Below, piece after piece: positions 43,862 to 52,747 of a stretch of DNA of 64,000 nt (positions are counted from its first letter, which is position 1; every line of letters starts with the position of its first letter). A model generated the notes under the pieces. The model did no database searches. It saw only the letters and a program-made list of their open reading frames with translations, and had not been told where the DNA came from. The stretch spans positions 124,001 through 188,000 of the forward strand of contig UBYA01000002.1 of the NCBI GenBank assembly GCA_900469615.1, written 5' to 3'. The stretch comes from Hyphomicrobiales bacterium (lineage in GTDB: Bacteria > Pseudomonadota > Alphaproteobacteria > Rhizobiales > Rhizobiaceae). Both the position numbers and the translations under genes were made by a program.

Positions 43862-46800
43862 ATGACCGACCTCTCCCACCCAGCTCCCCAGTTTTCGGCA
43901 GGCGATGCCGAGACGCTCGCTCGCGACATATTTGGTGTCACGGGCAAAGCCTCGCCGCTCGACAGCGAACGGGATCGCAACTATCGGCTGAAGACAGGGG
44001 GCGACGCCGATTGGATCCTGAAGATTGTCAATTCCAGCGAGCCGAGGATCGAAAGCGAGTTTCAAACCGCCCTGCTTCATCACCTCGCGAACGCCAACGC
44101 CAAGCTGGCGGTCCCGCATCTGAAATCCAGTCTGGCGGGCGACTTCCTGGCGTCTGCGACCGGTTCGAACGGAGAGACGCATGCCTTGCGCCTGGTCGGC
44201 TGGCTGAAGGGTACGCCCCTTGCCCAGGTCGGCAGGACATGCGAGCTGATGCGCGGTCTTGGCCGTTCCCTTGGCGAACTCGACCGCGCATTGCAGGGTT
44301 TCATTCATCCCGGCGCCTTGCGTGATCTCGATTGGGATCTCCGTTACGCCGCGCGCGCGCGTTCGCGCCTGCACTTCGTACGCGACCCGGAGAAGCGAGC
44401 CATCCTCGAGCGGTTCCTTGAGCGCTTCGAAACCCTTGTCGAGCCTAAGCTTCCGCAGCTCCGCGCCCAGGTCATCCATAACGACGCCAACGACTGGAAT
44501 GTCCTTGTCGATGATCAGGACAATCAAAGAATTTCGGGCCTCATCGATTTCGGCGATGCCGTCCACACCGTCCTGATCGCGGAGGTCGCCATCGCCTGCG
44601 CCTATTCCATCCTGGACATGGACGACCCGATCGGCGCAGCGGCGGCGCTCGCTTCCGGCTTCCATGAAAAATATCCGCTGCAGGCCGAGGAGCTCGACGT
44701 TCTTTTCGATCTCATCGCCATGCGCCTCGTAACCAGCGTCACCTTCTCCGCCTCCCGCCACGACCAGACCGGGGACAATCCCTATCTTGCGATCAGCGAG
44801 GCGCCGGCATGGCGCCTGCTCGAAAAGATGGATGCGATGAATCCCCGGCTCGCGACCGCCATTCTGCGGAAGGCTTGCGGCCTCGATGCGGTCGATGGAG
44901 CAGGCGCGGTGCGCCGCTGGATTGCCGACAGCAGCAAGACTTTTGCCGCTATCGTGCGTCCGGCGCCCGCCACGATGAGCAAGGCGATCGTTCCTTACGG
45001 CGACGCGTCGCATGTCATGACCGTTGCTTCCGCCGATCAGCGGCCCCAGGAGGCGACCAGATGGTGGACGGATTTTTCCGATCAACACAAAGTCGAACTC
45101 GGCGTTGGACCGTGGGGGGAGAAAAGGACGGTCTATACGGACAAAGCCTTCGAATCGCGCTTCATCGAAGGCCAGCGGCGCATTCACCATCTCGGCGTCG
45201 ATCTTTTCATGCCGGCAGGAACGCCGCTTTATTCGCCTGTGGCCGCGACCGTCAAAAGCGTCGAGATCGAACACGAGCCGCTCGGCTATGGTGGGCTCAT
45301 CGCGCTTGAGCATGCTCCCGAGGGCTGCCCGCCCTTCGTCACTCTTTGGGGTCACATGGCGCATGAGGCGCTTGCCCGGCTGAAGCCCGGCGATCGCCTG
45401 GAAGCCGGTGCGCTCGTCGGCCATATGGGCGATATCCACGAAAACGGCGGCTGGACACCGCATTTGCACTTCCAGATTTCGACCGACGTTCATCTGACGG
45501 CGACTGAAATCATCGGCGTCGGCGAATCCGCCTATCTCGACGTGTGGGCGGAGATTTTCCCCGATGCGTCGGTGCTTGCCGGTCTTCCGCCGGAGACCTT
45601 TGCGCAGCATGGCCGGACGAGAGAGGAGCTGGTGGCCAAACGCAGGCAGCTGCTGCTGCCCAACCTTTCGATCTCCTATTCTGAGCCGATCAAGTTCGTC
45701 CGCGGCGACGGCGTGTGGCTGATCGACAATCATGGCAGAGCCTATCTGGATTGCTTCAACAATGTTTGCCATCTCGGGCATGTGCATCCCGACGTCGTCG
45801 AGGCCCTTTCGCGACAGGCGGGGCTACTCAATACTAATACGCGCTATCTGCATGACGCCATCGTGGAGTATGCCGAGCGTCTGACGGCAACCTTGCCGGA
45901 AGGCCTGGCGGTGGCTTCCTTTGCATGTTCGGGAAGCGAGGCGAACAGCCTGATGCTCCGGATGGCACGCAACCATACCGGACGCGACGAAGCGATCGTC
46001 CTTGACTGGGCCTATCACGGCACGACGCAGGAACTGATCGATCTCAGCCCCTACAAATACAAGCGCAAGGGCGGCAAAGGACGTCCCGATCATGTCTATG
46101 AGGCCGTTATCCCGGACGGATACCATGCCCCTGAAGACTGGCCCGCGGAGGAGCACGGCAGGCGCTTTGCCGAAAGCGTCGCCGAACAGATTGCCGCCAT
46201 GCGCAGCAAGGGGCGTGCCCCCGCGTTCTTTCTGGCGGAATCGATCCCCAGCGTTGCCGGGCAGGTCTTCCTTCCGGAGGGATATCTGAAGGATGTCTAT
46301 GCCATGGTGCGCGCCGAAGGCGGCCTGTGCCTTGCCGACGAGGTGCAGGTTGGATTCGGTCGCGTGGGAAGCCATTGGTGGGCCTTCGAGACCCAGGGCG
46401 TGGTTCCGGACATCGTTTCCATGGGCAAGCCCATCGGCAACGGTCATCCCATGTCGGCGGTGGTCGCGACGCGCGAGGTGGCGGAGAGCTTCAACAACGG
46501 CATGGAGTATTTCAACACCTTTGCCGGCAATCCGGTTTCCTGCGCCGTAGGGCTGGCAGTCCTCAATGTGATCGAGCGCGACAAGCTGCGGGACAATGCC
46601 CTGGACGTCGGCAATTGTCTCCTGAACGGCTTTAGAAAGATGCAGGAACGGTTCGATATGATCGGCGACGTTCGCGGTCTTGGCCTGTTTTTGGGAATCG
46701 AGCTTGTCACGGACCGCAAGACGAAGGCGCCGGCGACGGATCTGGCGCGGAAAATCAGCGATGGCGCCCGGACGCGCGGCGTCCTGATGGGGACGGAGGG

Positions 46801-46909
46801 GCCGCACGACAATGTCCTGAAAATGCGGCCGCCGATGATCTTCAGCCGGGCAAACGCGGACCATCTGCTCGATGTCCTGAGCGCGAGCTTCGAGGCTGCC
46901 CTGAGGTAG
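43862..46909 (+). CDS. Three-domain fusion: APH-type kinase, M23-peptidase-like domain, class III aminotransferase/phospho-lyase
   Basis: This 1015-residue cytosolic protein has three domains. Residues ~30-350 form a phosphotransferase of the APH/hydroxylysine-kinase type, with the catalytic loop H206-N-D208-ANDWN and the metal aspartate in LIDFGD. Residues ~395-565 form an M23-like domain that keeps all zinc-ligand positions: H443 and D447 in HHLGVD, and H536 in HLHF. Residues ~590-1015 form a class III PLP enzyme closely resembling human AGXT2L1/2 phospho-lyases (LNTNTRYLHDAIVEYA, CSGSEANSLMLRMARNHTG, AESIPSVAGQ), with PLP lysine K856 in SMGKPIGNG. Such enzymes eliminate phosphate and ammonia from phosphoethanolamine or phosphohydroxylysine, so the kinase and lyase could act in sequence on an amino alcohol. 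The M23 role is unknown. The gene is followed by a strong terminator and an amino-acid ABC operon. Confidence 0.9.
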   Translation: MTDLSHPAPQFSAGDAETLARDIFGVTGKASPLDSERDRNYRLKTGGDADWILKIVNSSEPRIESEFQTALLHHLANANAKLAVPHLKSSLAGDFLASATGSNGETHALRLVGWLKGTPLAQVGRTCELMRGLGRSLGELDRALQGFIHPGALRDLDWDLRYAARARSRLHFVRDPEKRAILERFLERFETLVEPKLPQLRAQVIHNDANDWNVLVDDQDNQRISGLIDFGDAVHTVLIAEVAIACAYSILDMDDPIGAAAALASGFHEKYPLQAEELDVLFDLIAMRLVTSVTFSASRHDQTGDNPYLAISEAPAWRLLEKMDAMNPRLATAILRKACGLDAVDGAGAVRRWIADSSKTFAAIVRPAPATMSKAIVPYGDASHVMTVASADQRPQEATRWWTDFSDQHKVELGVGPWGEKRTVYTDKAFESRFIEGQRRIHHLGVDLFMPAGTPLYSPVAATVKSVEIEHEPLGYGGLIALEHAPEGCPPFVTLWGHMAHEALARLKPGDRLEAGALVGHMGDIHENGGWTPHLHFQISTDVHLTATEIIGVGESAYLDVWAEIFPDASVLAGLPPETFAQHGRTREELVAKRRQLLLPNLSISYSEPIKFVRGDGVWLIDNHGRAYLDCFNNVCHLGHVHPDVVEALSRQAGLLNTNTRYLHDAIVEYAERLTATLPEGLAVASFACSGSEANSLMLRMARNHTGRDEAIVLDWAYHGTTQELIDLSPYKYKRKGGKGRPDHVYEAVIPDGYHAPEDWPAEEHGRRFAESVAEQIAAMRSKGRAPAFFLAESIPSVAGQVFLPEGYLKDVYAMVRAEGGLCLADEVQVGFGRVGSHWWAFETQGVVPDIVSMGKPIGNGHPMSAVVATREVAESFNNGMEYFNTFAGNPVSCAVGLAVLNVIERDKLRDNALDVGNCLLNGFRKMQERFDMIGDVRGLGLFLGIELVTDRKTKAPATDLARKISDGARTRGVLMGTEGPHDNVLKMRPPMIFSRANADHLLDVLSASFEAALR

Positions 46910-46936
46910 TTCGCAAAGCACTGCCATGCCGCCTTT

Positions 46937-46988
46937 GAAGGCCACATTCCCGTTCCGGAAACGGTCGGGAATGTGGCCTTCTTTATGG
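46937..46988 (+). terminator. Strong intrinsic terminator after the fusion gene
   Basis: Perfect 16-bp arms (GAAGGCCACATTCCCG at 46937-46952 and its complement at 46966-46981) with a 13-nt loop, followed by TTTAT. It separates transcription of the fusion gene from the transporter operon. Confidence 0.85.
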
Positions 46989-47090
46989 GATCTGATCGGC
47001 CGCCGTTGCGACCGTTGTCCCGGCACGCCTTGCCTTGCTTGCCGGGATCGGGGATGCGTCGGCGACATAATGCCGGTCGATTCCGGCAAT

Positions 47091-47109
47091 GTGTCAGGCG
47101 CGCTGACAC
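47091..47109. promoter_or_regulatory. Inverted repeat upstream of the amino-acid ABC operon
   Basis: GTGTCAG-GCGCG-CTGACAC has perfect 7-bp arms about 100 bp before the GTG start of the binding protein. It is an operator candidate; the regulator is unknown. Confidence 0.45.
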
Positions 47110-47210
47110 CTTGCTTGGTGCTTGGACAAAACGGCTATGCAAAACTCCGGTGGTGAAGGTTGCTGGCAAACCGACAAAACGAAACAAAATGCCAACAGAG
47201 GAAACCGGAC

Positions 47211-47999
47211 GTGTTGAATCATAAGCTTACCAACCTGATAGCCGCAGCAGCGATGGCTATTACGGCGACATTTTCCCTTTCGCATGCGCATGCCGATGAA
47301 CTGAAGACATTGCAGGAATCCGGCGAGCTGCGCGTGGCCATGAGCGGGCAGTATCCGCCCTTCAGCTTTGCGAATGAGCAGAATGAAGTCGTCGGATTCG
47401 ATGCCTCGATCGGTGAGGCCATCGCCGAGCGCATGGGTCTGAAAGCCAAGATCGTGACGACGCCCTTTGACGGAATCATCGCCGGCCTGCTGGCGAAGAA
47501 ATACGATGCTGTCGTCGCCTCGATGACGATCACGCCGGAGCGGGAGAAGGCGGTCGATTTCGTCGGCCCTTATTACCATGCCGGCAGAGCCATCGTGGTG
47601 AAAGGGGATTCTCCTATCCAGAAGCTCGAAGACCTCAATGGCAAGACCGTGGGCGTCACTCTCGGAGATGCCCATGAGAAATGGGCAAGAGCACAGGGGA
47701 ACCTGACCGTACGGTCCTATAAGGGTCTGCCCGAAATGCTCGTCGATCTCGATGCCGGCCGTATCGACGCTCTTGTGATGGACAGCATTCCGGTCATGGT
47801 GGCGGTCAAGGAGACCGGACAAAAGGTCCGCATTCTCGACACTCCGAACATCGAGGGCGGGCGCGTCGCGCTTGGTATTGCGATCCGGAAAAATAACCCG
47901 GAGCTCAAGGCAAAGATGCAGAAGATCCTCGAAGACATGTTCGCCGACGGCTCGTACGAAAAGATCTCGATGAAATGGATCGGTCGCGACATTCGCTGA
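47211..47999 (+). CDS. Polar amino-acid ABC transporter substrate-binding protein
   Basis: This 262-residue periplasmic protein has a signal peptide (LIAAAAMAITATFSLSHAHA, cleavage before DELK) and the SBP_bac_3 signatures LRVAMSGQYPPFSFANEQNE, VGFDASIGEAIAERMG, AVVASMTITPEREKAVDFVG. GTG 47211 is chosen since AGAGGA lies about 8 nt before it and an upstream TTG would extend past the signal peptide. It heads a four-gene importer. By position it probably brings in the amino compound processed by the upstream fusion enzyme. Confidence 0.9.
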   Translation: MLNHKLTNLIAAAAMAITATFSLSHAHADELKTLQESGELRVAMSGQYPPFSFANEQNEVVGFDASIGEAIAERMGLKAKIVTTPFDGIIAGLLAKKYDAVVASMTITPEREKAVDFVGPYYHAGRAIVVKGDSPIQKLEDLNGKTVGVTLGDAHEKWARAQGNLTVRSYKGLPEMLVDLDAGRIDALVMDSIPVMVAVKETGQKVRILDTPNIEGGRVALGIAIRKNNPELKAKMQKILEDMFADGSYEKISMKWIGRDIR

Positions 48000-48059
48000 C
48001 CCGGCTCCCTATGGGCCGGATTTTCCGGCCCATTCACCATGACTTTTCGGAGCGTTTCT

Positions 48060-48707
48060 ATGGATTTGGCGCTAATGCAGCGCGTCCTCCCGTTTTTCCT
48101 GGAGGCCGCGTGGGTGACATTGAGTATTTCCGTCCTCGCGATTTTGCTCGGGTTCGTCATTGCGGCGGTGCTGGTGGCTGGCCGGCTGTCGGACTTCATT
48201 GTCGCCCGATGTCTTTCCCGGGCCTATGTCAGCGTCTTCCGGGGTACGCCCTGTCTCGTCCAGCTGTTTGTCCTTTACTTCGGTGGCCCGCAAATCGGGC
48301 TCGAGCTCGAGCCGTATTCGGCTGGGGTAATCGGTCTTGCGCTCAACATCGGCGCCTACATGGCCGAATCCATTCGCGGCGCCATCGCAAATGTGGACCG
48401 AGGCCAGGCCGAAGCCGCGCGCTCCATCGGCTTCGGCCGCGGTCGGACCCTCTGGCTGGTGGTCTTGCCGCAGGCCGCGCGCCTGATGATACGGCCGCTT
48501 GGGGTGAATGCGGTCGCGCTGATCAAAGGGTCGGCTCTGGTATCGACGATATCCGTCGTGGAGCTCACCTACACTGCTCAACGGTTTATCAGCTCGACTT
48601 ACCGGCCGTTCGAAATCTTCGCCGTCTCCGCCGTGCTCTATATCGTGATGGTCTACGCGGTTCGATTCATCGTCGATCGTCTTGATCGCCATTTCGCGCC
48701 AAGGTGA
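48060..48707 (+). CDS. Amino-acid ABC transporter permease (HisQ/GlnP type)
   Basis: This 215-residue permease has about five hydrophobic segments, the family motif FRGTPCLVQLFVLYFGGPQI, and the coupling loop EAARSIGFGRGRTLWLVVLP. ATG 48060 (MDLALMQRVL) is chosen with GGAG about 10 nt upstream; an in-frame ATG at 48039 adds seven residues. It pairs with the next permease. Confidence 0.88.
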   Translation: MDLALMQRVLPFFLEAAWVTLSISVLAILLGFVIAAVLVAGRLSDFIVARCLSRAYVSVFRGTPCLVQLFVLYFGGPQIGLELEPYSAGVIGLALNIGAYMAESIRGAIANVDRGQAEAARSIGFGRGRTLWLVVLPQAARLMIRPLGVNAVALIKGSALVSTISVVELTYTAQRFISSTYRPFEIFAVSAVLYIVMVYAVRFIVDRLDRHFAPR

Positions 48708-48717
48708 GGATGCCTCC

Positions 48718-49377
48718 ATGCAAAATCTCGATTTCAGCGTCGTCACGCCCTACACCGGCCTTCTCATGACCGGTCTCTGGTGGACGATTGTCATGTTCGT
48801 CAGTTCAAGCATCCTGAGCCTCGCGTTCGGCATAGTCTTCGCGCTTGTCGTTCTTCATGCGCCGGCAGCGCTTGCCCTTCCCGTGCGGTTTCTCACCTGG
48901 CTGCTCATGGGAACGCCACTCCTTCTGCAATTGTATCTGATCTATTACGGGCTCGTGCAGATCGGGATCGACATCCCTGCTCTTGGTGCCGGCATCATCG
49001 GCCTGAGCCTGCACTTTGCCGTCTACAATGCCGATGTCTTCCGCGCCGGAATCCTTTCGGTCGACCCCGGTCAGATCGAAGGCGCGCGGTCTATCGGCCT
49101 CAGCCGCGGCCAGGCCCAGCGTTATGTTGTCGTGCCGCAGGCGCTCCGCAAGACGATCGCGCCGGTCGGCAACAATCTGATCGTTCTTCTCAAGGACACC
49201 TCGCTCGTTTCGATTATTGGGATAGCGGAGCTCGTTTACAGTGCGCAGCTTGCCATCAGCGAGACCTATACCCCTTTCGAATTCTATCTGACCGTGGCAG
49301 GCATTTACTACGCGGCCAACCTCGTTCTCGAAGCCGGCCTGCAATTTCTTGAAAACAAAGTGGAGATGTCGCGATGA
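48718..49377 (+). CDS. Amino-acid ABC transporter permease (HisM/GlnP type)
   Basis: This 219-residue permease has about five hydrophobic segments, the motif [20 protein letters not shown] and the coupling loop [23 protein letters not shown] 48718 follows GTGAGG. Its end overlaps the ATPase start (ATGA-type). It forms the channel with the preceding product. Confidence 0.9.
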   Translation: MQNLDFSVVTPYTGLLMTGLWWTIVMFVSSSILSLAFGIVFALVVLHAPAALALPVRFLTWLLMGTPLLLQLYLIYYGLVQIGIDIPALGAGIIGLSLHFAVYNADVFRAGILSVDPGQIEGARSIGLSRGQAQRYVVVPQALRKTIAPVGNNLIVLLKDTSLVSIIGIAELVYSAQLAISETYTPFEFYLTVAGIYYAANLVLEAGLQFLENKVEMSR

Positions 49378-50138
49378 GCGCTGCAACGCCTATGGTTGAA
49401 GTCAAGGGCGCCCGCAAGGCCTACGGGGCGCTCGAAGTCCTCAAGGGGATCGACCTGTCCGTTTCCCGTGGACAGATCATCGCGATCATTGGCCCGAGCG
49501 GGTCGGGCAAGAGCACGCTTCTGCGATCGATCAACCATCTCGAAGTGTTGAATGGCGGCGAAGTCTGGCTCGAAGGCGAGCAGGTCAACCGCGCGCTGAA
49601 AGGAAATGCTTTCGAAAGGCATATCAACGCCGTGCGCCAGCAGATGGGCATGGTCTTTCAGCATTTCAATCTGTTTCCGCACCTCACCGTCCTCGAGAAT
49701 ATCACGCTCGGCCCTATCAAGCTCAAGGGCCTCAGCAAGCCGGCAGCCCGCGAACTGGCAATGGGGCTCTTGTCCAAAGTCGGGCTTGCCAACAAGATCG
49801 ATGACTATCCGTCCAGGCTCTCCGGCGGCCAGAAGCAGCGCGTCGCCATAGCGCGGGCATTGGCCATGCAGCCGAAGGTGATGCTTTTTGACGAGGCGAC
49901 ATCGGCACTCGATCCCGAATTGGTCGATGAGGTCAATGCGGTCATGAAGCAGCTTGCCGCCGAGCATATGACGATGCTGATCGTCACCCATGAAATGCGC
50001 TTTGCAAGCGAAGTCGCGGACCGCATCGTCTTCATGGACAAAGGAGTGGTCGTGGAGGAAGGCACGCCGCAACAGGTCCTGCAAAATCCGTCTCAGGATC
50101 GAACGCGTTCCTTTCTGAAGAAGTATCTTCATAGCTGA
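49374..50138 (+). CDS. Amino-acid ABC transporter ATP-binding protein (GlnQ/HisP type)
   Basis: This 254-residue ATPase has Walker A GPSGSGKS, the [17 protein letters not shown]-loop region, signature [16 protein letters not shown], Walker [16 protein letters not shown] and switch histidine VTHEMRFA. It overlaps the preceding permease by 4 bp and ends the four-gene importer operon. Confidence 0.93.
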   Translation: MSAATPMVEVKGARKAYGALEVLKGIDLSVSRGQIIAIIGPSGSGKSTLLRSINHLEVLNGGEVWLEGEQVNRALKGNAFERHINAVRQQMGMVFQHFNLFPHLTVLENITLGPIKLKGLSKPAARELAMGLLSKVGLANKIDDYPSRLSGGQKQRVAIARALAMQPKVMLFDEATSALDPELVDEVNAVMKQLAAEHMTMLIVTHEMRFASEVADRIVFMDKGVVVEEGTPQQVLQNPSQDRTRSFLKKYLHS

Positions 50139-50139
50139 C

Positions 50140-50308
50140 CGCCCGGTCGGGCGTGACCCGCATCGCGAGGAGCGAAAGGGCCGCACCGCACGCTTGGCGG
50201 AGACGTCAATGCCGGGGATTGACCGTTGTGAGCCCGACCGTCTCGTCGCCACACCCGGCGCTGATGCGCCGGGATGACCGGATGCCTTCATCTCCATCCC
50301 GATGAAGG
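50140..50308. terminator. Three hairpins between convergent ATPase and protease genes
   Basis: CGCCC-GGTC-GGGCG (50140-50153), CCCGGCGC-TGAT-GCGCCGGG (50254-50273) and CCTTCATC, 8-nt loop, GATGAAGG (50285-50308), all with perfect arms. None has a T-run. Together they likely mark transcript ends or processing sites. Confidence 0.4.
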
Positions 50309-50374
50309 CGAGCGTGCCGCTGTTGATGGCGGCGCCCTCGATATTGCCGGCACGGCGGGCGAAGCCCTTGAGGG

Positions 50375-52471
50375 TTACTGCGCTACGGTCTTGGGTGCGC
50401 CTGCCTGCAGGTCCGCTTCATCGGCCAGAATGGCCGCAGCTTCGTTCAGCAGCACGTCCTTCGCGTTCTTGCGGGCTTTCTCGATGGCGATATCGGCACT
50501 CAGGCTACGCTCGTTGGCCTGGAGGCCGTCGTCTTCGCCGGTATCGATACCGTCATTGATCTGGCCGCTGGACTTCAGCCGATCTGCCTGAGCAGCCAGT
50601 TCCTTGCGGCGTTCGGCTTCGTTGAGCGAAATGACCTTTTTCTCGCGCTGCGCTTTCAAGACGGCAACGTCGTCGACAAAGCGCTGGAAATCCGGATCCT
50701 TCTTCACCCGGGCATCGTGACGGCTCTGCAGCTGCGGCAGCAGCGCCTTTATATCTCCCTCGGGCTGATATTTGGCAGGCTTCACCTGCGTCCACGGCAA
50801 GGCGTTGTCGTAACTCGATTCACCGAAGGTCGTCAGATCCGAAAGACCCGGCAGGCTGATGTCTGGCGTCACGCCGCGCAACTGCGTCGTACCGCCGTCG
50901 ATCCGGAAAAACTGGGCGACCGTCAACTTCAGCTCGCCGAATTTCGGCTTGAGATTGTGGGCGACCTGGTCAAGGTTGACGACGGTCTGCACCGTGCCCT
51001 TGCCGAAGCTGGGTTCGCCGATGATCACGCCCCGGCCGTAATCCTGTATCGCCGCTGCGAAAATCTCGGAAGCCGACGCCGAGCCGCGATTGATCAGCAC
51101 GCCGACGGGACCGGTCCAGGCCGGCGTGGGAAGATCGTCGCTCTCCACCTCCACGGCGCCGCCTGCATCGCGCTGCTGCACCACCGGGCCCTTGCCGACG
51201 AACAGGCCCGTCAAGTCGATCGCTTCGGACAGCGATCCGCCGCCGTTGTTGCGCAGGTCGATCAGCACCCCATCGACCTTGTCCTGCTTCAGTTCGCCGA
51301 GAAGCTTGGCGACGTCGCGGCTGGCGCTACGGTAATCCTTGTCGCCCTTGCGGCGGGCTTCGAAGTCTTCATAAAATGCCGGAAGGGTGATCACTCCGAT
51401 CTTGCGGGTGGCATCCCCATCCTTCACCGAAAGCACCGTCTTCCTGGCGGCCTGCTTGTCGAGGCTGATCTTGTCGCGCACCAGGCTGATGAGGCGATGC
51501 TTGGCGTCCGGCCCCGCATCCGCCGGCAGAATGTCCAGGCGCACGACGGAGCCTTTCGCCCCGCGGATCATCTGCACGATTTCATCGAGGCGCGTGCCCA
51601 CGACTTCCTTGACCGGGCCGTTCTCGCCCTGACCGACGCCGATGATGCGGTCGCCGACGGCCAATTTGCCGGACAATTGCGCCGGGCCGCCGGCCACGAG
51701 CTCGCGAATGGTCGTGTAGTCGTCCCTTTCCTGCAGGACCGCACCGATGCCGACCAGCGAAAGCTTCATCGAAATATCGAATTCAGCCGAGGCGGTCGCG
51801 CCGAAATAATCGGAATGCGGATCGACCGACGTCGTATAGGCGTCCATGAACGTCTGGAACACATCGTCGTTCTTGTACTTGTAGGCGCGTTCGAGCGAGT
51901 TCTCGTAGCGTTTGTCGAGCGTGTCGCGAATGGAGGCGTCATCCTTGCCCGCCAGCTTCAGGCGCAGCCAGTCGCTCTTGACGCGCTTGCGCCACAGGTC
52001 GTTGCTTTCGGCCTCCGAGCGGGGCCAGGGCTCCTTGTCGCGCGACAGGGTATAGTCTTCCTGCACGCTGAAATCGAATTTCTGCTTGAGCAGGCTGCGC
52101 GCGTAGCTCATGCGGTCGACGACGCGCTGTTCATAAAGGTTGAAAATGGAAAACGGGATATTCAGGTCTTCCTGATCGATGGCGTCGTCGATCTTGGTGC
52201 TGCTGGCCATGAACTTGTCGATATCGGACTGCAGGAAGATGACGCGGTCCGGATCCAGCGATTTGATGAACCGGTTCATGATCTTCACCGACAAGGCGTC
52301 GTCCAGGGGAACGGGCTTGTAGTGAAAGCGCTCAAGGAATTGCGATGTCAAATGAGCGGCTTGCGCCTGTTGCGGCAGCGGTGTCAAAACAGGTGGTGAA
52401 CCGGATTCCAGAGCATATGCCGATGGAGCAATTGCCAGGAATATCCAGAGGAAACCATATTTCATACGCAT
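50375..52471 (-). CDS. prc: Tail-specific (C-terminal-processing) periplasmic protease, Prc/Tsp type
   Basis: This ~698-residue protein has a signal peptide (YGFLWIFLAIAPSAYA), an N-terminal helical Tsp domain (PDRVIFLQSDIDKF, PHSDYFGA), a PDZ domain (residues ~240-330, IGAVLQERDDYTTIRELVAG) and the S41 peptidase core. In that core the E. coli Prc catalytic Ser, Asp and Lys are all conserved: S466 and D477 in RGSASASEIFAAAIQDYG, and K491 in PSFGKGT. A long basic C-terminal tail follows (~600-698). ATG 52471 is preferred; an in-frame TTG is one codon upstream and another ATG two codons downstream. Its length is that of gamma-proteobacterial Prc rather than the shorter CtpA. Substrates are mislocalised or ssrA-like tagged envelope proteins and peptidoglycan hydrolases. 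Confidence 0.93.
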   Translation of the reverse strand: MRMKYGFLWIFLAIAPSAYALESGSPPVLTPLPQQAQAAHLTSQFLERFHYKPVPLDDALSVKIMNRFIKSLDPDRVIFLQSDIDKFMASSTKIDDAIDQEDLNIPFSIFNLYEQRVVDRMSYARSLLKQKFDFSVQEDYTLSRDKEPWPRSEAESNDLWRKRVKSDWLRLKLAGKDDASIRDTLDKRYENSLERAYKYKNDDVFQTFMDAYTTSVDPHSDYFGATASAEFDISMKLSLVGIGAVLQERDDYTTIRELVAGGPAQLSGKLAVGDRIIGVGQGENGPVKEVVGTRLDEIVQMIRGAKGSVVRLDILPADAGPDAKHRLISLVRDKISLDKQAARKTVLSVKDGDATRKIGVITLPAFYEDFEARRKGDKDYRSASRDVAKLLGELKQDKVDGVLIDLRNNGGGSLSEAIDLTGLFVGKGPVVQQRDAGGAVEVESDDLPTPAWTGPVGVLINRGSASASEIFAAAIQDYGRGVIIGEPSFGKGTVQTVVNLDQVAHNLKPKFGELKLTVAQFFRIDGGTTQLRGVTPDISLPGLSDLTTFGESSYDNALPWTQVKPAKYQPEGDIKALLPQLQSRHDARVKKDPDFQRFVDDVAVLKAQREKKVISLNEAERRKELAAQADRLKSSGQINDGIDTGEDDGLQANERSLSADIAIEKARKNAKDVLLNEAAAILADEADLQAGAPKTVAQ

Positions 52472-52747
52472 CAAGCTCTGACCCGATTCTCAATGTTGAC
52501 TGTTCAATCTATAATCTAGGTGGAACAATTATGGTTTTTTGGCAACCAGACAGATGCATTCCTTGAGGAAAGATTTCCGGGAAGGGAAGGGTCGGCCCGC
52601 TGTAAAGCGGCGTCGTCGATGCGCCGGGACCGGAAATCGCAGCTGAAAATTGCCCCGATACGGCGACTTCAGGCAGCGCTGCCGGGCGATTTTGCCGCCC
52701 GGCAAATCCTGATCCTGCCGGATGATGAGGGGCACTTGGCGCATCGG

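Larger units (their letters stand above)
46910..47210. other. Gap between the fusion gene and the amino-acid transporter operon
   Basis: 301 bp with no credible gene. It holds the strong terminator at 46937-46981, a small GCCGG/CCGGC inverted repeat near 47072-47087, and the 19-bp inverted repeat at 47091-47109 in the presumed promoter of the binding-protein gene. Confidence 0.6.

Noticed and set aside
50717-52399. A 560-codon plus-strand frame opposite the Prc gene
   Set aside because: Same antisense effect. The protease on the minus strand has full catalytic motifs.
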